Shown piece by piece: positions 52,157-60,316 of a stretch of DNA of 64,000 bases. The position numbers were made by a program, and so were the translations under genes. The notes under the pieces are model-generated. The model was not told where the DNA came from, ran no database searches, and saw only the letters and a list, made by a program, of their open reading frames with translations. Source of the stretch: JACKJA01 sp050297015. GTDB taxonomy: Bacteria > Pseudomonadota > Alphaproteobacteria > Micavibrionales > Micavibrionaceae. The stretch is taken from the NCBI GenBank assembly GCA_050297015.1, contig JBNKRZ010000020.1, positions 1 through 64,000 on the forward strand, written 5' to 3'. The number at the start of each line of letters is the position of its first letter. The first letter of the stretch is position 1.

Positions 52157-54136
52157 GTGTATTTTATGGCAGAGAGAAACAAAACGGATTTTTCCGAACG
52201 TTTACGGCGTACCCCCTATGGGAAAACTCTGCGCTCATGGCTGCATGCTTTGGAAGAATCCACCAAAGCATCTCCCTTGGACATTGAAAATGCCATCAGG
52301 CAAATAACGGCAGAAAAAGGGAAAATCGTATCACCCGGCCATCTGGAAAACCTGCTGATTCTAAAACTATCTCAAAAAAACAGTCCTGCGGAAAGCAAGG
52401 AGCAAGCGCATATCCTCGGCCACCTCAATAACTTTTTACTCGAATTACAGCCCGCCGATCACCTGACGGGCTGGCGTCAAAAGCCCATCGTCCCGCGCAT
52501 GGTCGGATTAAGCGCCGTGCAAACTGCCTATCAAAGCGCTCCGACAAACACAGCCGTTGTAAAACTCGACGTGACCAATATGGGCGGCACGAATAATTTT
52601 TATGAACGGCTTTTAAAAATTGCCCAATTAAAAGCGCCTTCAACCAAAGATGCAGAAAAACTAACCGACTGTGCCAGCCGTATTTTGACGGCAATTATTG
52701 CTTATGAATTCGGAACACACATCATAGAGAAAGCCCGTTCCGGCGGGGATGAAGCAATGCTTCTTGTCTCCGGTATGCCGCGCGAAAAAATCGAATCCTG
52801 CATCGGGAACATCGAACAAAAAATCGCCGATTTCGTCGAAGAAGCCGGACTGAACGCCCACCCCCACGGTAAAAATCCCAAAAACCGCATCCGCCGGGGC
52901 TATGGCGCGGCGCTGGATTATATTTACCTTTCCGACTCTCTGGACGCGGAAAGCTATGGCGAACAAAGCCGCCTTGCCGACAGAAAAATAAGCTGGCGCA
53001 AAAAGAGAATTGCTAAAAAACAATTTGCAGCCTTGTCACCCCATGACAAAAACCGCCGGGGCAGCGCCCCGGACAGACTCGCGCACCGTTTTGGCAGAAC
53101 CGCCTACGCCCACAATGCGCTAGAACATACGGAAAAGACCTTCAAAAAATGGGAGGCAAAATACGGAATCAAATCGTCATCCGAAGCTAAAGATAAGAAA
53201 ACAACGTTGCAAACCCTTCTGGAGGATCAGCATTTCACGCACTATCCCACATGCCGTGAAATCACAGAGACTCTTTTCGACGCTTTTGCAAAAGAAATGG
53301 CAAACAAAAACATTGATATAAAAGCGCTCCCGGAAAACTTCCAAGAGCTGCTAAAATTTCGCATAGCACCTTTTCCGGGAATTGACTACGCGACCAATAC
53401 CCTGATCCACAATGATCTACCGGCTTTAGCCGTTGTTAACACAAAAATTGCGTTACAACACTGGCATAAAACAGGCCGCACCCCCGATTCCACCGTTTCA
53501 GCCTTAGGAATAAACCTCCACAATCTCGGCGGTTTTAACGCTTTGGGCGGACAAGATAACGCCGATAAAATCCTCGCTTTTGCCGCGACCCTGTTTAAAG
53601 ACACAGCAGAAGAAACAGGGATTTTTTCCCATGATTTCCGCATAGCGCATTATGGGGGCGGCCAGTTTGTCCTTGTGGGTTTTCCCCCTACATCAACAGA
53701 GCAAATAACGCAGCTTTCGAAAAATATCGTTAAAAAAATAAATGATCTGAACAGCGCGCCTTTATCATCTATTTTGGGGGAAGGCTATGATTGTTCTATC
53801 GCTTCCGTCAAAAACGATAAACCAAAACGCCAAAAACATGAAAGCGGCCTGCAAGTCAGCATCATTCAGCGCGCCGTCTTGCTAGAGGATATAGCTGCCA
53901 ACCGTATCCGCATCGGCCGTTTTATAGAAGAAACCCATGAAGCTATAAACAAAATGGAAACCACGCTCCGCGCTCATCTGGACCATAAAAACATAGAAAA
54001 CGCCGCCCAAAGCATTGCCACGGAAAGAAAAAGAAGAAATGGACCGGTTATTCACTCGAGTCTTCTTCTCCCTCAAGATGACGGCGGTATTGATCTATCG
54101 CGACCTCGGCAAGCTCCTGCTCCTCCTTCGCTTTAA
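52157..54136 (+). CDS. unknown protein with two degenerate GGDEF-like domains
   Basis: A 659-residue cytoplasmic protein that I cannot assign to a named family. Two segments resemble GGDEF nucleotide-cyclase palms. The first (about 128-230) has VVKLDVTNMGG and SGGDEAMLLVSG (192-203). The second (about 415-550) has LGINLHNLGGFNALGGQDNA, like the metal-Asp strand plus the NDxxGHxxGD helix, and FRIAHYGGGQFVLVGF (491-506). The first keeps GGDE; the second reads GGGQF and has lost the acidic residues. A basic linker (about 230-340) separates them. The gene follows the second FliK-like gene and its 3' end overlaps convergent fliJ by 89 bp. Confidence 0.8.
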   Translation: MYFMAERNKTDFSERLRRTPYGKTLRSWLHALEESTKASPLDIENAIRQITAEKGKIVSPGHLENLLILKLSQKNSPAESKEQAHILGHLNNFLLELQPADHLTGWRQKPIVPRMVGLSAVQTAYQSAPTNTAVVKLDVTNMGGTNNFYERLLKIAQLKAPSTKDAEKLTDCASRILTAIIAYEFGTHIIEKARSGGDEAMLLVSGMPREKIESCIGNIEQKIADFVEEAGLNAHPHGKNPKNRIRRGYGAALDYIYLSDSLDAESYGEQSRLADRKISWRKKRIAKKQFAALSPHDKNRRGSAPDRLAHRFGRTAYAHNALEHTEKTFKKWEAKYGIKSSSEAKDKKTTLQTLLEDQHFTHYPTCREITETLFDAFAKEMANKNIDIKALPENFQELLKFRIAPFPGIDYATNTLIHNDLPALAVVNTKIALQHWHKTGRTPDSTVSALGINLHNLGGFNALGGQDNADKILAFAATLFKDTAEETGIFSHDFRIAHYGGGQFVLVGFPPTSTEQITQLSKNIVKKINDLNSAPLSSILGEGYDCSIASVKNDKPKRQKHESGLQVSIIQRAVLLEDIAANRIRIGRFIEETHEAINKMETTLRAHLDHKNIENAAQSIATERKRRNGPVIHSSLLLPQDDGGIDLSRPRQAPAPPSL

Positions 54137-54491
54137 TTTCCGCGGCTTCTTCTTTTTTCCGGTTTTCATTCACAATATCGACCTTTTTCATCTCGGCAAA
54201 GGCCACACGCATTTCCTCACGCGCCAATTCAATCCGCACTTCCATCTTGCTAATGGCAGCCTCCAGCCCCCGTATTTTCGTGCGTGCGCCCTCCAGATAA
54301 CGCCCCAGATAAGCCAGCGTTTCCGCCCCGCCCATTTCCTCGGCCAGCGCCGTTTCTTTCATCATTTGCTCTTGGATCTGCTGTTTTTTTTGCGCCAACT
54401 CATCCGCCTCGCGGTAAAGCTGGGCCAGTAAGCGCTGCTTTTCATCAACGCCATATTTGCGGTAGCGGATGAGCGGGTCCAGATCAGCCAT
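54048..54491 (-). CDS. fliJ: flagellar export chaperone FliJ
   Basis: FliJ is the coiled-coil stalk of the export ATPase complex. The 147-residue length is right, and nearly all of it is charged coiled coil (EKQRLLAQLYREADELAQKK, then ISKMEVRIELAREEMRVAFA). Its start overlaps the fliI stop by 8 bases. Its last 30 codons overlap the end of the convergent GGDEF-like gene. Confidence 0.9.
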   Translation of the reverse strand: MADLDPLIRYRKYGVDEKQRLLAQLYREADELAQKKQQIQEQMMKETALAEEMGGAETLAYLGRYLEGARTKIRGLEAAISKMEVRIELAREEMRVAFAEMKKVDIVNENRKKEEAAEIKAKEEQELAEVAIDQYRRHLEGEEDSSE

Positions 54492-55821
54492 CGGCGCTCA
54501 TTCCCAATATCCCGGCCAACCGCGCAAAGCTCTCATCAATCGTGGTACCATCGTCTTTGTCTTGCGTCAAAAATTCTTCAATCTGCGGATAAAGCACCAG
54601 CGCCTTGTCAACCAGCGGATCACTCCCCTTACGGTAAGCCCCCAGCCGAATCAATTCCTCCATATCTTCATAACTGGTAATGATTTGCTTGGCCTGCTTT
54701 AAAATCGCATTTTGCTCATCTGTGAGTGCCCGGGGCATAGAACGCGAGACGGATTTCAGAACATCAATCGCCGGATAGCGTCCCCGGTCGGCAATTTTCC
54801 GGTCCATCACAATATGCCCGTCCACGATCCCGCGCACAGCGTCAGAGACAGGCTCGTTATGATCGTCCCCTTCGACCAGAACGGCGAACAGCCCGGTGAT
54901 AGAACCCTGCCCCGGCGCGCCCGGCCCGGCCCGCTCCAGAAGCCGCGCCAGCTCCCCGAATGTCGTCGGCGGATACCCTTTGGAGGTCGGCGGCTCCCCG
55001 GCGCTCAAACCGATTTCCCGCTGCGCCATGGCAAAACGGGTAATGGAGTCGATCAGGCATAAAACCTGTTTACCTTCATTGCGAAAATATTCAGCCACGG
55101 CGAGCGTCGTGTAGGCGGCCTGACGGCGCATCAAAGCCGGTTCATCACCCGTTGCCACAACAACCACGGCTTTTTTCAACCCTTCCGGCCCCAGATCGTC
55201 TTCCAGAAATTCCTGTACCTCCCGGCCCCGTTCCCCGACCAGCCCGATCACAGCAACTTCGGCCTCGGTATATTTCGCCATCATGGATAACAACACCGAT
55301 TTCCCCACCCCGGAGCCGGAGAAAATCCCCATCCGTTGCCCCTTGCACGTTGCCAAAAACGTATTCACCGCCCGCACCCCCAGATCGAGCTGCCGCCCCA
55401 TGCGCTGGCGGGAGTGCGGCGGCGGCGGCGTATTGCGCAAAGGCATAGGGTGCCCGCCCTGCAACATAGGGCCTTTCCCGTCAATCGGCTGGGCCATACC
55501 GTTAATCACACGCCCTAGCCAATTTTCACACGGCGTTACCACAGGTTTGGAATTCTGGATCACCGCCGGGCAGCCCAGCGATATCCCCTCCAACGTTCCA
55601 AACGGCATAAGCAGTGCGTGACCTTCCTTAAAGCCGACCACTTCGCACGGCACATTGATGTCCTGATTCGGGCGCAAATGGACAAGAGAGCCAATTGAAA
55701 GGTCGCCGCTAAAACCTGTAATTTCTACCAAAAGGCCCAAAACCTTTGTCACCCGGCCATGCACCTCATGGTCGGGAAGAAGAGAAATTGCGGCTTCGAC
55801 ATGTTCAGAAAGGCGTTCCAT
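54484..55821 (-). CDS. fliI: flagellum-specific ATPase FliI
   Basis: FliI powers the early steps of export. The 445-residue protein has the F1-beta-like fold with Walker A GSGVGKSVLLS, GERGREVQEFLEDDLG, VLCLIDSITRFAMAQREIGL and LARLLERAGPGAPGQGSITG. fliJ is downstream with an 8-base overlap. It is divergent from ctrA across about 210 bp. Confidence 0.97.
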   Translation of the reverse strand: MERLSEHVEAAISLLPDHEVHGRVTKVLGLLVEITGFSGDLSIGSLVHLRPNQDINVPCEVVGFKEGHALLMPFGTLEGISLGCPAVIQNSKPVVTPCENWLGRVINGMAQPIDGKGPMLQGGHPMPLRNTPPPPHSRQRMGRQLDLGVRAVNTFLATCKGQRMGIFSGSGVGKSVLLSMMAKYTEAEVAVIGLVGERGREVQEFLEDDLGPEGLKKAVVVVATGDEPALMRRQAAYTTLAVAEYFRNEGKQVLCLIDSITRFAMAQREIGLSAGEPPTSKGYPPTTFGELARLLERAGPGAPGQGSITGLFAVLVEGDDHNEPVSDAVRGIVDGHIVMDRKIADRGRYPAIDVLKSVSRSMPRALTDEQNAILKQAKQIITSYEDMEELIRLGAYRKGSDPLVDKALVLYPQIEEFLTQDKDDGTTIDESFARLAGILGMSADG

Positions 55822-55928
55822 AGAGGAAATTTAGCACATATAAGAAAAAATAAAAATTTGTTAACCTTTTTAATCTCTGGTAAAATATTTATTAATAAAG
55901 ATTAACAGAGAATTTAAACTTTTTTCGC

Positions 55929-56002
55929 TGTCATCCTGAGCAGAGCGAAGGATCTTTTGAGAAATCTTAAACCTAAGATTCTTCGCTTCGCTCAGAATGA
56001 CA
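55929..56002. repeat. family-C palindromic repeat in the ctrA leader
   Basis: TGTCATCCTGAGC..GCGAAGGATCTT pairs with AAGATTCTTCGC..GCTCAGAATGACA. It ends only 33 bp before the ctrA ATG. A second copy is at 63245-63307. It can form a long hairpin in either strand. Confidence 0.9.
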
Positions 56003-56034
56003 AGAAACACCGTTCAGAAAAAGGATTGACTGAC

Positions 56035-56742
56035 ATGCGCGTATTACTGGTTGAAGACGACACTTCCGTTGCCAAAAGCATTGAAATGATGCTGAAATCC
56101 GAAGGCTACATTATCGACTCGACGGACCTTGGTGAGGACGGTCTGGAAATCGGAAAAATCTACGATTACGACATTATCATCCTCGACCTGATGCTGCCGG
56201 ATATGGACGGCTACGAAGTCCTGAAGCAGCTCCGCGCATCCAAGGTTGAAACGCCGATTCTGATTCTATCCGGCCTGTCCGAGCTGGACAACAAAATCAA
56301 AGGTCTGGGCTTTGGCGCTGACGACTATCTGACCAAGCCGTTCGACAAGCGCGAGTTGATCGCCCGGATTCAAGCCATCGTCCGCCGCTCTCAGGGCCAC
56401 GCCCAAAGCGAGATCAAAATCGGCAAGGTGTGCATTAATCTGGATTCCCGCACCGTGGAGGCCGCCGGCAAGCCCGTACATCTGACGGGTAAAGAATACG
56501 GCATTCTGGAACTTCTGGCCCTGCGCAAGGGCACGACTCTGACCAAGGAAGCGTTCTTAAACCACCTCTATGGCGGGATGGACGAGCCGGAAGTTAAAAT
56601 CATCGACGTGTTTATTTGCAAGCTGCGCAAGAAAATCGAGCAAGTCACGGGTGAGAACTACATCGAAACCGTATGGGGCCGTGGTTACGTCCTGCGCGAT
56701 CCGGAATCGGAAAAGGAAAAACAACAAGCCGCGAACGGGTAA
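56035..56742 (+). CDS. ctrA: cell-cycle response regulator CtrA
   Basis: CtrA is the master cell-cycle regulator of alphaproteobacteria, binding TTAA-N7-TTAA type sites. The 235-residue protein has a receiver domain (MRVLLVEDDTSVAKSIEMML; phosphoacceptor Asp51 in IIILDLMLPDMDGYEV; KPF motif) and an OmpR-type DNA-binding domain (about 125-225: LTGKEYGILELLALRKGTTL, then KIIDVFICKLRKKIEQVTG). I chose the ATG at 56035; the ORF extension upstream is made of the palindromic repeat. A good terminator follows at 56769. Confidence 0.97.
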   Translation: MRVLLVEDDTSVAKSIEMMLKSEGYIIDSTDLGEDGLEIGKIYDYDIIILDLMLPDMDGYEVLKQLRASKVETPILILSGLSELDNKIKGLGFGADDYLTKPFDKRELIARIQAIVRRSQGHAQSEIKIGKVCINLDSRTVEAAGKPVHLTGKEYGILELLALRKGTTLTKEAFLNHLYGGMDEPEVKIIDVFICKLRKKIEQVTGENYIETVWGRGYVLRDPESEKEKQQAANG

Positions 56743-56768
56743 TAGCTTAAAACGCTCACAGGAATTTC

Positions 56769-56799
56769 AAAAACACCCGTCACAAGCGGGTGTTTTTTT
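56769..56799 (+). terminator. rho-independent terminator after ctrA
   Basis: Stem AAACACCCG / CGGGTGTTT with a 7-base loop, followed by seven or more T residues. It lies about 27 bp after the ctrA stop. Confidence 0.92.
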
Positions 56800-56853
56800 G
56801 TGCGCGATCTGGTATATCAAAAGATAAAATAATCGTTTCGCTTTTTATTTGTA

Positions 56854-56923
56854 CTAGATACTGTAGTCACATGTTATGCCTACGTGAGCGACGAATAACG
56901 ACGTACAAATGAAAATGGGAATG
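56854..56923. repeat. bipartite intergenic repeat, continuous copy
   Basis: CTAGATACTGTAGTCACATG followed by TTATG matches 24128-24152 with two mismatches in 25 bases. The following segment, starting TACGTGAGCGACGAATAACG and ending AAATGGGAATG, matches 24517-24560. Here the halves are 2 bases apart; at 24 kb they are separated by about 364 bp. The right end covers the candidate start codons of pgsA. Confidence 0.82.
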
Positions 56924-57475
56924 ATTATAAACAATTTGGCCAATATATTAACCATCACCCGGCTGGCATTGTTGCCCGTCATCATCGTGCTGTTTTACCT
57001 GCCCGGTTCGGGGGCGGCGTGGTGGTGCCTTGCGCTCTATTCCATCGGCGCGATTACCGATTTTATTGATGGATGGGTGGCCAGAAAATTCAATCAAGTC
57101 ACACCCTTCGGCACCTTTCTTGATCCGATATCTGATAAAGTTTTTGTTGTCACGATGCTGTTGATGCTGGTCTCCGTCGACCGGATTGACGGGATCGGCG
57201 TGATTGCCGTGGTCGTGATTTTGACACGCGAATTCATGGTCTCCGGCATGCGGGAATTTTTAGGGCCAAAGAACATCAAACTCCCCGTCACAAAGCTCGC
57301 CAAGTGGAAGACCACCATTCAGATGCTCGCGACGGGCATCCTCGTCGTCGGACCTTATGTGCCGCTGGGTACGTTTGCGGGACAAACGGGCCTGATCGCC
57401 GCGGCCGTGCTCACCGTTATGACCGGATGGAACTACTTAAAAGCCGGTTTTGTCCACATGAAGGATGAAGGATAA
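56909..57475 (+). CDS. pgsA: CDP-diacylglycerol-glycerol-3-phosphate phosphatidyltransferase PgsA
   Basis: PgsA makes phosphatidylglycerol phosphate in the inner membrane. It is a multi-pass protein with the CDP-alcohol phosphotransferase motif: ITDFIDGWVARKFNQVTPFG, then TFLDPISDK, matching DGxxAR-x8-Gx3Dx3D. Starts at 56909, 56915 and 56921 are all possible. The last gives 184 residues, closest to the 182 of E. coli, and begins MIINNLANILTITRL. The start lies inside a bipartite intergenic repeat. The pyrD ATG follows the stop with no gap. Confidence 0.93.
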   Translation: MKMGMIINNLANILTITRLALLPVIIVLFYLPGSGAAWWCLALYSIGAITDFIDGWVARKFNQVTPFGTFLDPISDKVFVVTMLLMLVSVDRIDGIGVIAVVVILTREFMVSGMREFLGPKNIKLPVTKLAKWKTTIQMLATGILVVGPYVPLGTFAGQTGLIAAAVLTVMTGWNYLKAGFVHMKDEG

Positions 57476-58585
57476 ATGCTTGCTTCTCTTTATAAAATCG
57501 CCCAACCGGCCCTCTTCCTGATCGACCCGGAGGACGCGCACGGCCTGACGCTCAAGGCCCTGAAAGCGGGACTGATCCCGCCGTGCAACGTACCGCACGA
57601 CCCGGCATTGAAAACAACATTATGGGGGCTAGAGTTTGAAAATCCTGTCGGCCTCGCCGCCGGGTTTGACAAAAAGGCGGAAGTCATCACCCCGCTTTTC
57701 AAACACGGCTTTGGCTTTGTGGAAACAGGCACTGTCACCCCAAAAGCGCAACCCGGCAACCCACGCCCCCGTATTTTTCGCGATCCCTCACATCACGCCG
57801 TTATCAACCGCATGGGTTTTCCCGGCGACGGACTCCCCCCGTACCAAAAGAACCTTGAAGAATACCGCCGCCGGACACCGCAAAGCCGCGGCCCCATCGG
57901 CATTAACATAGGCGCAAATAAGGATCAAAAAGACCCGGCGGATGACTATGCCTTTTTGGCCGGGCAGCTTGCGCCCTTGGCCGATTACCTTGTGTTCAAC
58001 GTGTCTTGCCCCAACCAGAAGGGCGTCACGGACCTGCAAAAGCGAAAGCCGTTCATGGCGTTGGCCGCGCGCGTCATCGAAGCCCGCGATAAAGCTTGCG
58101 CCGATTCTAAAAAACCGCCTGTACTTGCAAAGTTTTCGCCCGATTTAAACGCTGAGCAACAGGAAGAAATGGCTCAAGCCGTACTGGAATCCGGCATTGA
58201 CGGGCTGGTTTTAACGAACACAACCACGACCCGCCCCGACGGCCTGCCCGAAAGATTTAGCGCCGAGCAAGGCGGCTTAAGCGGCGCTCCTGTACGCGCC
58301 CCTTCAACAGAAACCATCCGAAATTTCTACCGCCTGACGGGTGGCAAGCTGCCGATTATCGGGCTAGGCGGCGTATCATCGGGCGCGGATGCCTATGACA
58401 AAATCAAAGCCGGGGCTACCCTCGTCCAGCTTTATACGGCCATCGTCTATGAAGGCCCGTGGGTTGCCGCGAAAATAAACCGGGAGCTTTTGGCACTCCT
58501 CAAAGCCGATGGATACAACCACATTTCCGAGGCCGTCGGCGCAGATCACAAGAGCAACGGACAACCGTTGAAGAAGGCCGGTTAA
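57476..58585 (+). CDS. pyrD: dihydroorotate dehydrogenase (quinone)
   Basis: PyrD oxidises dihydroorotate to orotate in pyrimidine synthesis, with FMN and quinone, at the inner membrane. The 369-residue class-2 enzyme has the N-terminal helical extension and the FMN barrel: FENPVGLAAGFDKKAEVI, then GFGFVETGTVTPKAQPGNPR, NVSCPNQKGVTDLQ (catalytic Ser in the class-2 loop), VLTNTTTTRP and IIGLGGVSSGADAYDKIKAG. Its ATG directly abuts the pgsA stop. Confidence 0.96.
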   Translation: MLASLYKIAQPALFLIDPEDAHGLTLKALKAGLIPPCNVPHDPALKTTLWGLEFENPVGLAAGFDKKAEVITPLFKHGFGFVETGTVTPKAQPGNPRPRIFRDPSHHAVINRMGFPGDGLPPYQKNLEEYRRRTPQSRGPIGINIGANKDQKDPADDYAFLAGQLAPLADYLVFNVSCPNQKGVTDLQKRKPFMALAARVIEARDKACADSKKPPVLAKFSPDLNAEQQEEMAQAVLESGIDGLVLTNTTTTRPDGLPERFSAEQGGLSGAPVRAPSTETIRNFYRLTGGKLPIIGLGGVSSGADAYDKIKAGATLVQLYTAIVYEGPWVAAKINRELLALLKADGYNHISEAVGADHKSNGQPLKKAG

Positions 58586-58594
58586 ACCACACAC

Positions 58595-58679
58595 CGTCAT
58601 TGCGAGCATAGCGAAGCAATCCAGTGCCCTATGCACAAATTCTGGATTGCCGCGTCGGCTTTGCCTCCTCGCAATGACG
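58595..58679. repeat. family-B palindromic intergenic repeat, copy 2
   Basis: CGTCATTGCGAG..GCGAAGCAATCCAG pairs with TCTGGATTGC..CTCGCAATGACG. It is an inverted repeat between pyrD and the tipF-like gene. The same ends occur at 36339 and 61180. Confidence 0.92.
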
Positions 58680-58758
58680 AGGTTTTTTCCTGTTGAAAAC
58701 ACGATCAATACGCCCTTAAAAACTGGTGATTCGCACGCTATTTTGCTACAGCTTTTTT

Positions 58759-60177
58759 ATGCCGTTCACGTCCCGAAAAAATCAAAAGCGCTCTGCCAAA
58801 AGCGCCCGAACAGCCTCAGCGTCGCCGCGCAAGGGCAAGGGTCGTTCGTTCTTCGGCATATCCACCCCCGCCAATGATTTCAGACCGCTCTACGATCAAA
58901 CCATGCGCATGAAAGCGGCACTCGGCACGGGCGGCGCGGCGCTGGCTTTGCTCTTGATAGGCCGTTACGCCTCGGCGGATTTTACGCTCGTCATCGCGGC
59001 ATTGATGGGCTTGGGTGGGCTGATCGTCTATGATCTGACGGCCCGGCGCAAATGGGAAAAAAATGTCGGCGACCAAATGAAAAAGATGACCGATCACCAC
59101 GACCGTCTTGTTCGCGAAGTCGCGCGCAACCGTAACGACCTGACATCCCTGAAAGACGGCTTTGCGGAAATCGCCTCCACGGTGCAAGCACAGGGCAAAC
59201 GCCTGCCGCCTGCGACCTCCGTCGAGGCGCACATGCTAGGCACCGTCGTCGAACAGCTTGGTAAGCTGGGGGAAAGCGCGCGCTCATCCCTTAAACAGGA
59301 CGAAGACGACCGCCACATTCTGGCCCTTGAAATCGCACCGCCGCCGGGAAACAGACCGCCCCCGCGCAGTGAGCTGGACAAGGCGCTCTCCGACAACAAA
59401 GCCGAGCGCATGGCCGATTCAACGGTCGTATCTCTCCTTCGTCATGCGTTGGAAAACGACCGCCTTGATGCTTTCCTGCAACCGGTTGTCAGCCTGCCGC
59501 AACGCAAAATCTGCATGTACGAAGTCTATGGCCGTCTGCGCGCTTCGGGCGGACGCCACCTTCCCGCCGGGCGTTATATGCCGCTGGCGCACAAAGAATC
59601 CCTAACCCCGGCGGTCGATAACATGCTTTTGCTGCGCTGCCTGCGTATGCTTCAAGACAAACGCAGCAACCTCGAAAACGCGACCTATATCATGAACATC
59701 TGCGGCGGGGCGCTGAGCGATAGCGGCTTTATGAATGATCTTGTAACCTTCCTTGCCCGCAATAAAAACCTCGCCAAACATCTTGTTTTTGAGCTCACTC
59801 AAAGCGAACTGGAAGCCACAAAGGAAGAAATACACCCCCTACTCGACGGCTTGAGTCAGTTGGGCTGCCGCTTTTCGCTGGACCACTTACGCCATCGCGA
59901 AATCAACGTAGCCGCGCTGAAAGCCCGCCACATCCGTTTCATCAAGATGGATGCCGGATGGCTGTTGAAGGAGGCACAATTGCGCGGCGGTGTTTCGCGT
60001 ATCCAGCGCCTCAAAAAACAGCTCGCCCTGGCCGAAATCGAGATAATCGTTGAGAAAATAGAAAACGAGAACATGCTGCGCGAATTACTTGATTTCGATA
60101 TCGACTACGGCCAAGGCTGGCTATTCGGCAAACCCGACCACCACCACGCCTATCGCCAACTCAAAAAAGCGGCATAA
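58759..60177 (+). CDS. tipF: TipF-like degenerate EAL-domain protein
   Basis: A 472-residue protein with a basic N terminus, two membrane helices (about 52-69 and 74-93), a coiled coil (about 96-145) and a C-terminal EAL domain (about 220-470). The plan matches Caulobacter TipF, a c-di-GMP receptor that helps position the flagellum. Catalytic motifs are altered: EVYGRLR instead of ExLxR, FELTQSELE for the metal-binding Glu segment, and SLDHL instead of DDFG. The Lys (FIKMD), a Glu (VEKIEN) and QGWLFGKP remain. Hydrolysis is therefore unlikely, and c-di-GMP binding possible. The start is uncertain (GTG 58726 or ATG 58759). Confidence 0.82.
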   Translation: MPFTSRKNQKRSAKSARTASASPRKGKGRSFFGISTPANDFRPLYDQTMRMKAALGTGGAALALLLIGRYASADFTLVIAALMGLGGLIVYDLTARRKWEKNVGDQMKKMTDHHDRLVREVARNRNDLTSLKDGFAEIASTVQAQGKRLPPATSVEAHMLGTVVEQLGKLGESARSSLKQDEDDRHILALEIAPPPGNRPPPRSELDKALSDNKAERMADSTVVSLLRHALENDRLDAFLQPVVSLPQRKICMYEVYGRLRASGGRHLPAGRYMPLAHKESLTPAVDNMLLLRCLRMLQDKRSNLENATYIMNICGGALSDSGFMNDLVTFLARNKNLAKHLVFELTQSELEATKEEIHPLLDGLSQLGCRFSLDHLRHREINVAALKARHIRFIKMDAGWLLKEAQLRGGVSRIQRLKKQLALAEIEIIVEKIENENMLRELLDFDIDYGQGWLFGKPDHHHAYRQLKKAA

Positions 60178-60186
60178 CCTCAAAGA

Positions 60187-60292
60187 CGTCATTCCCCGAA
60201 TCCGCGATAGCGGATTCTAGGGGAATCCATAAGATACGGAACGATTGCTATGGATCCCCCTAGAATTCGTCAAACAAATTCGGGGGATGACG
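60187..60292. repeat. family-A palindromic intergenic repeat, copy 3
   Basis: CGTCATTCCCCGAATCCGCG..CGGATTCTAGGGGAATCCAT, then ATGGATCCCCCTAGAATTCG..AAATTCGGGGGATGACG. It has the same two-hairpin plan as the copies at 24291 and 44549, with both outer ends CGTCAT/ATGACG preserved. Confidence 0.92.
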
Positions 60293-60316
60293 ATAAAAAA
60301 TGGAAGAGAATGAAGT

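Noticed and set aside
55861..55917. CtrA boxes (TTAA-N7-TTAA) between fliI and ctrA
   Set aside because: Five TTAA tetramers are present, but none of the pairs has a 7-base spacing, so I do not list them as sites.
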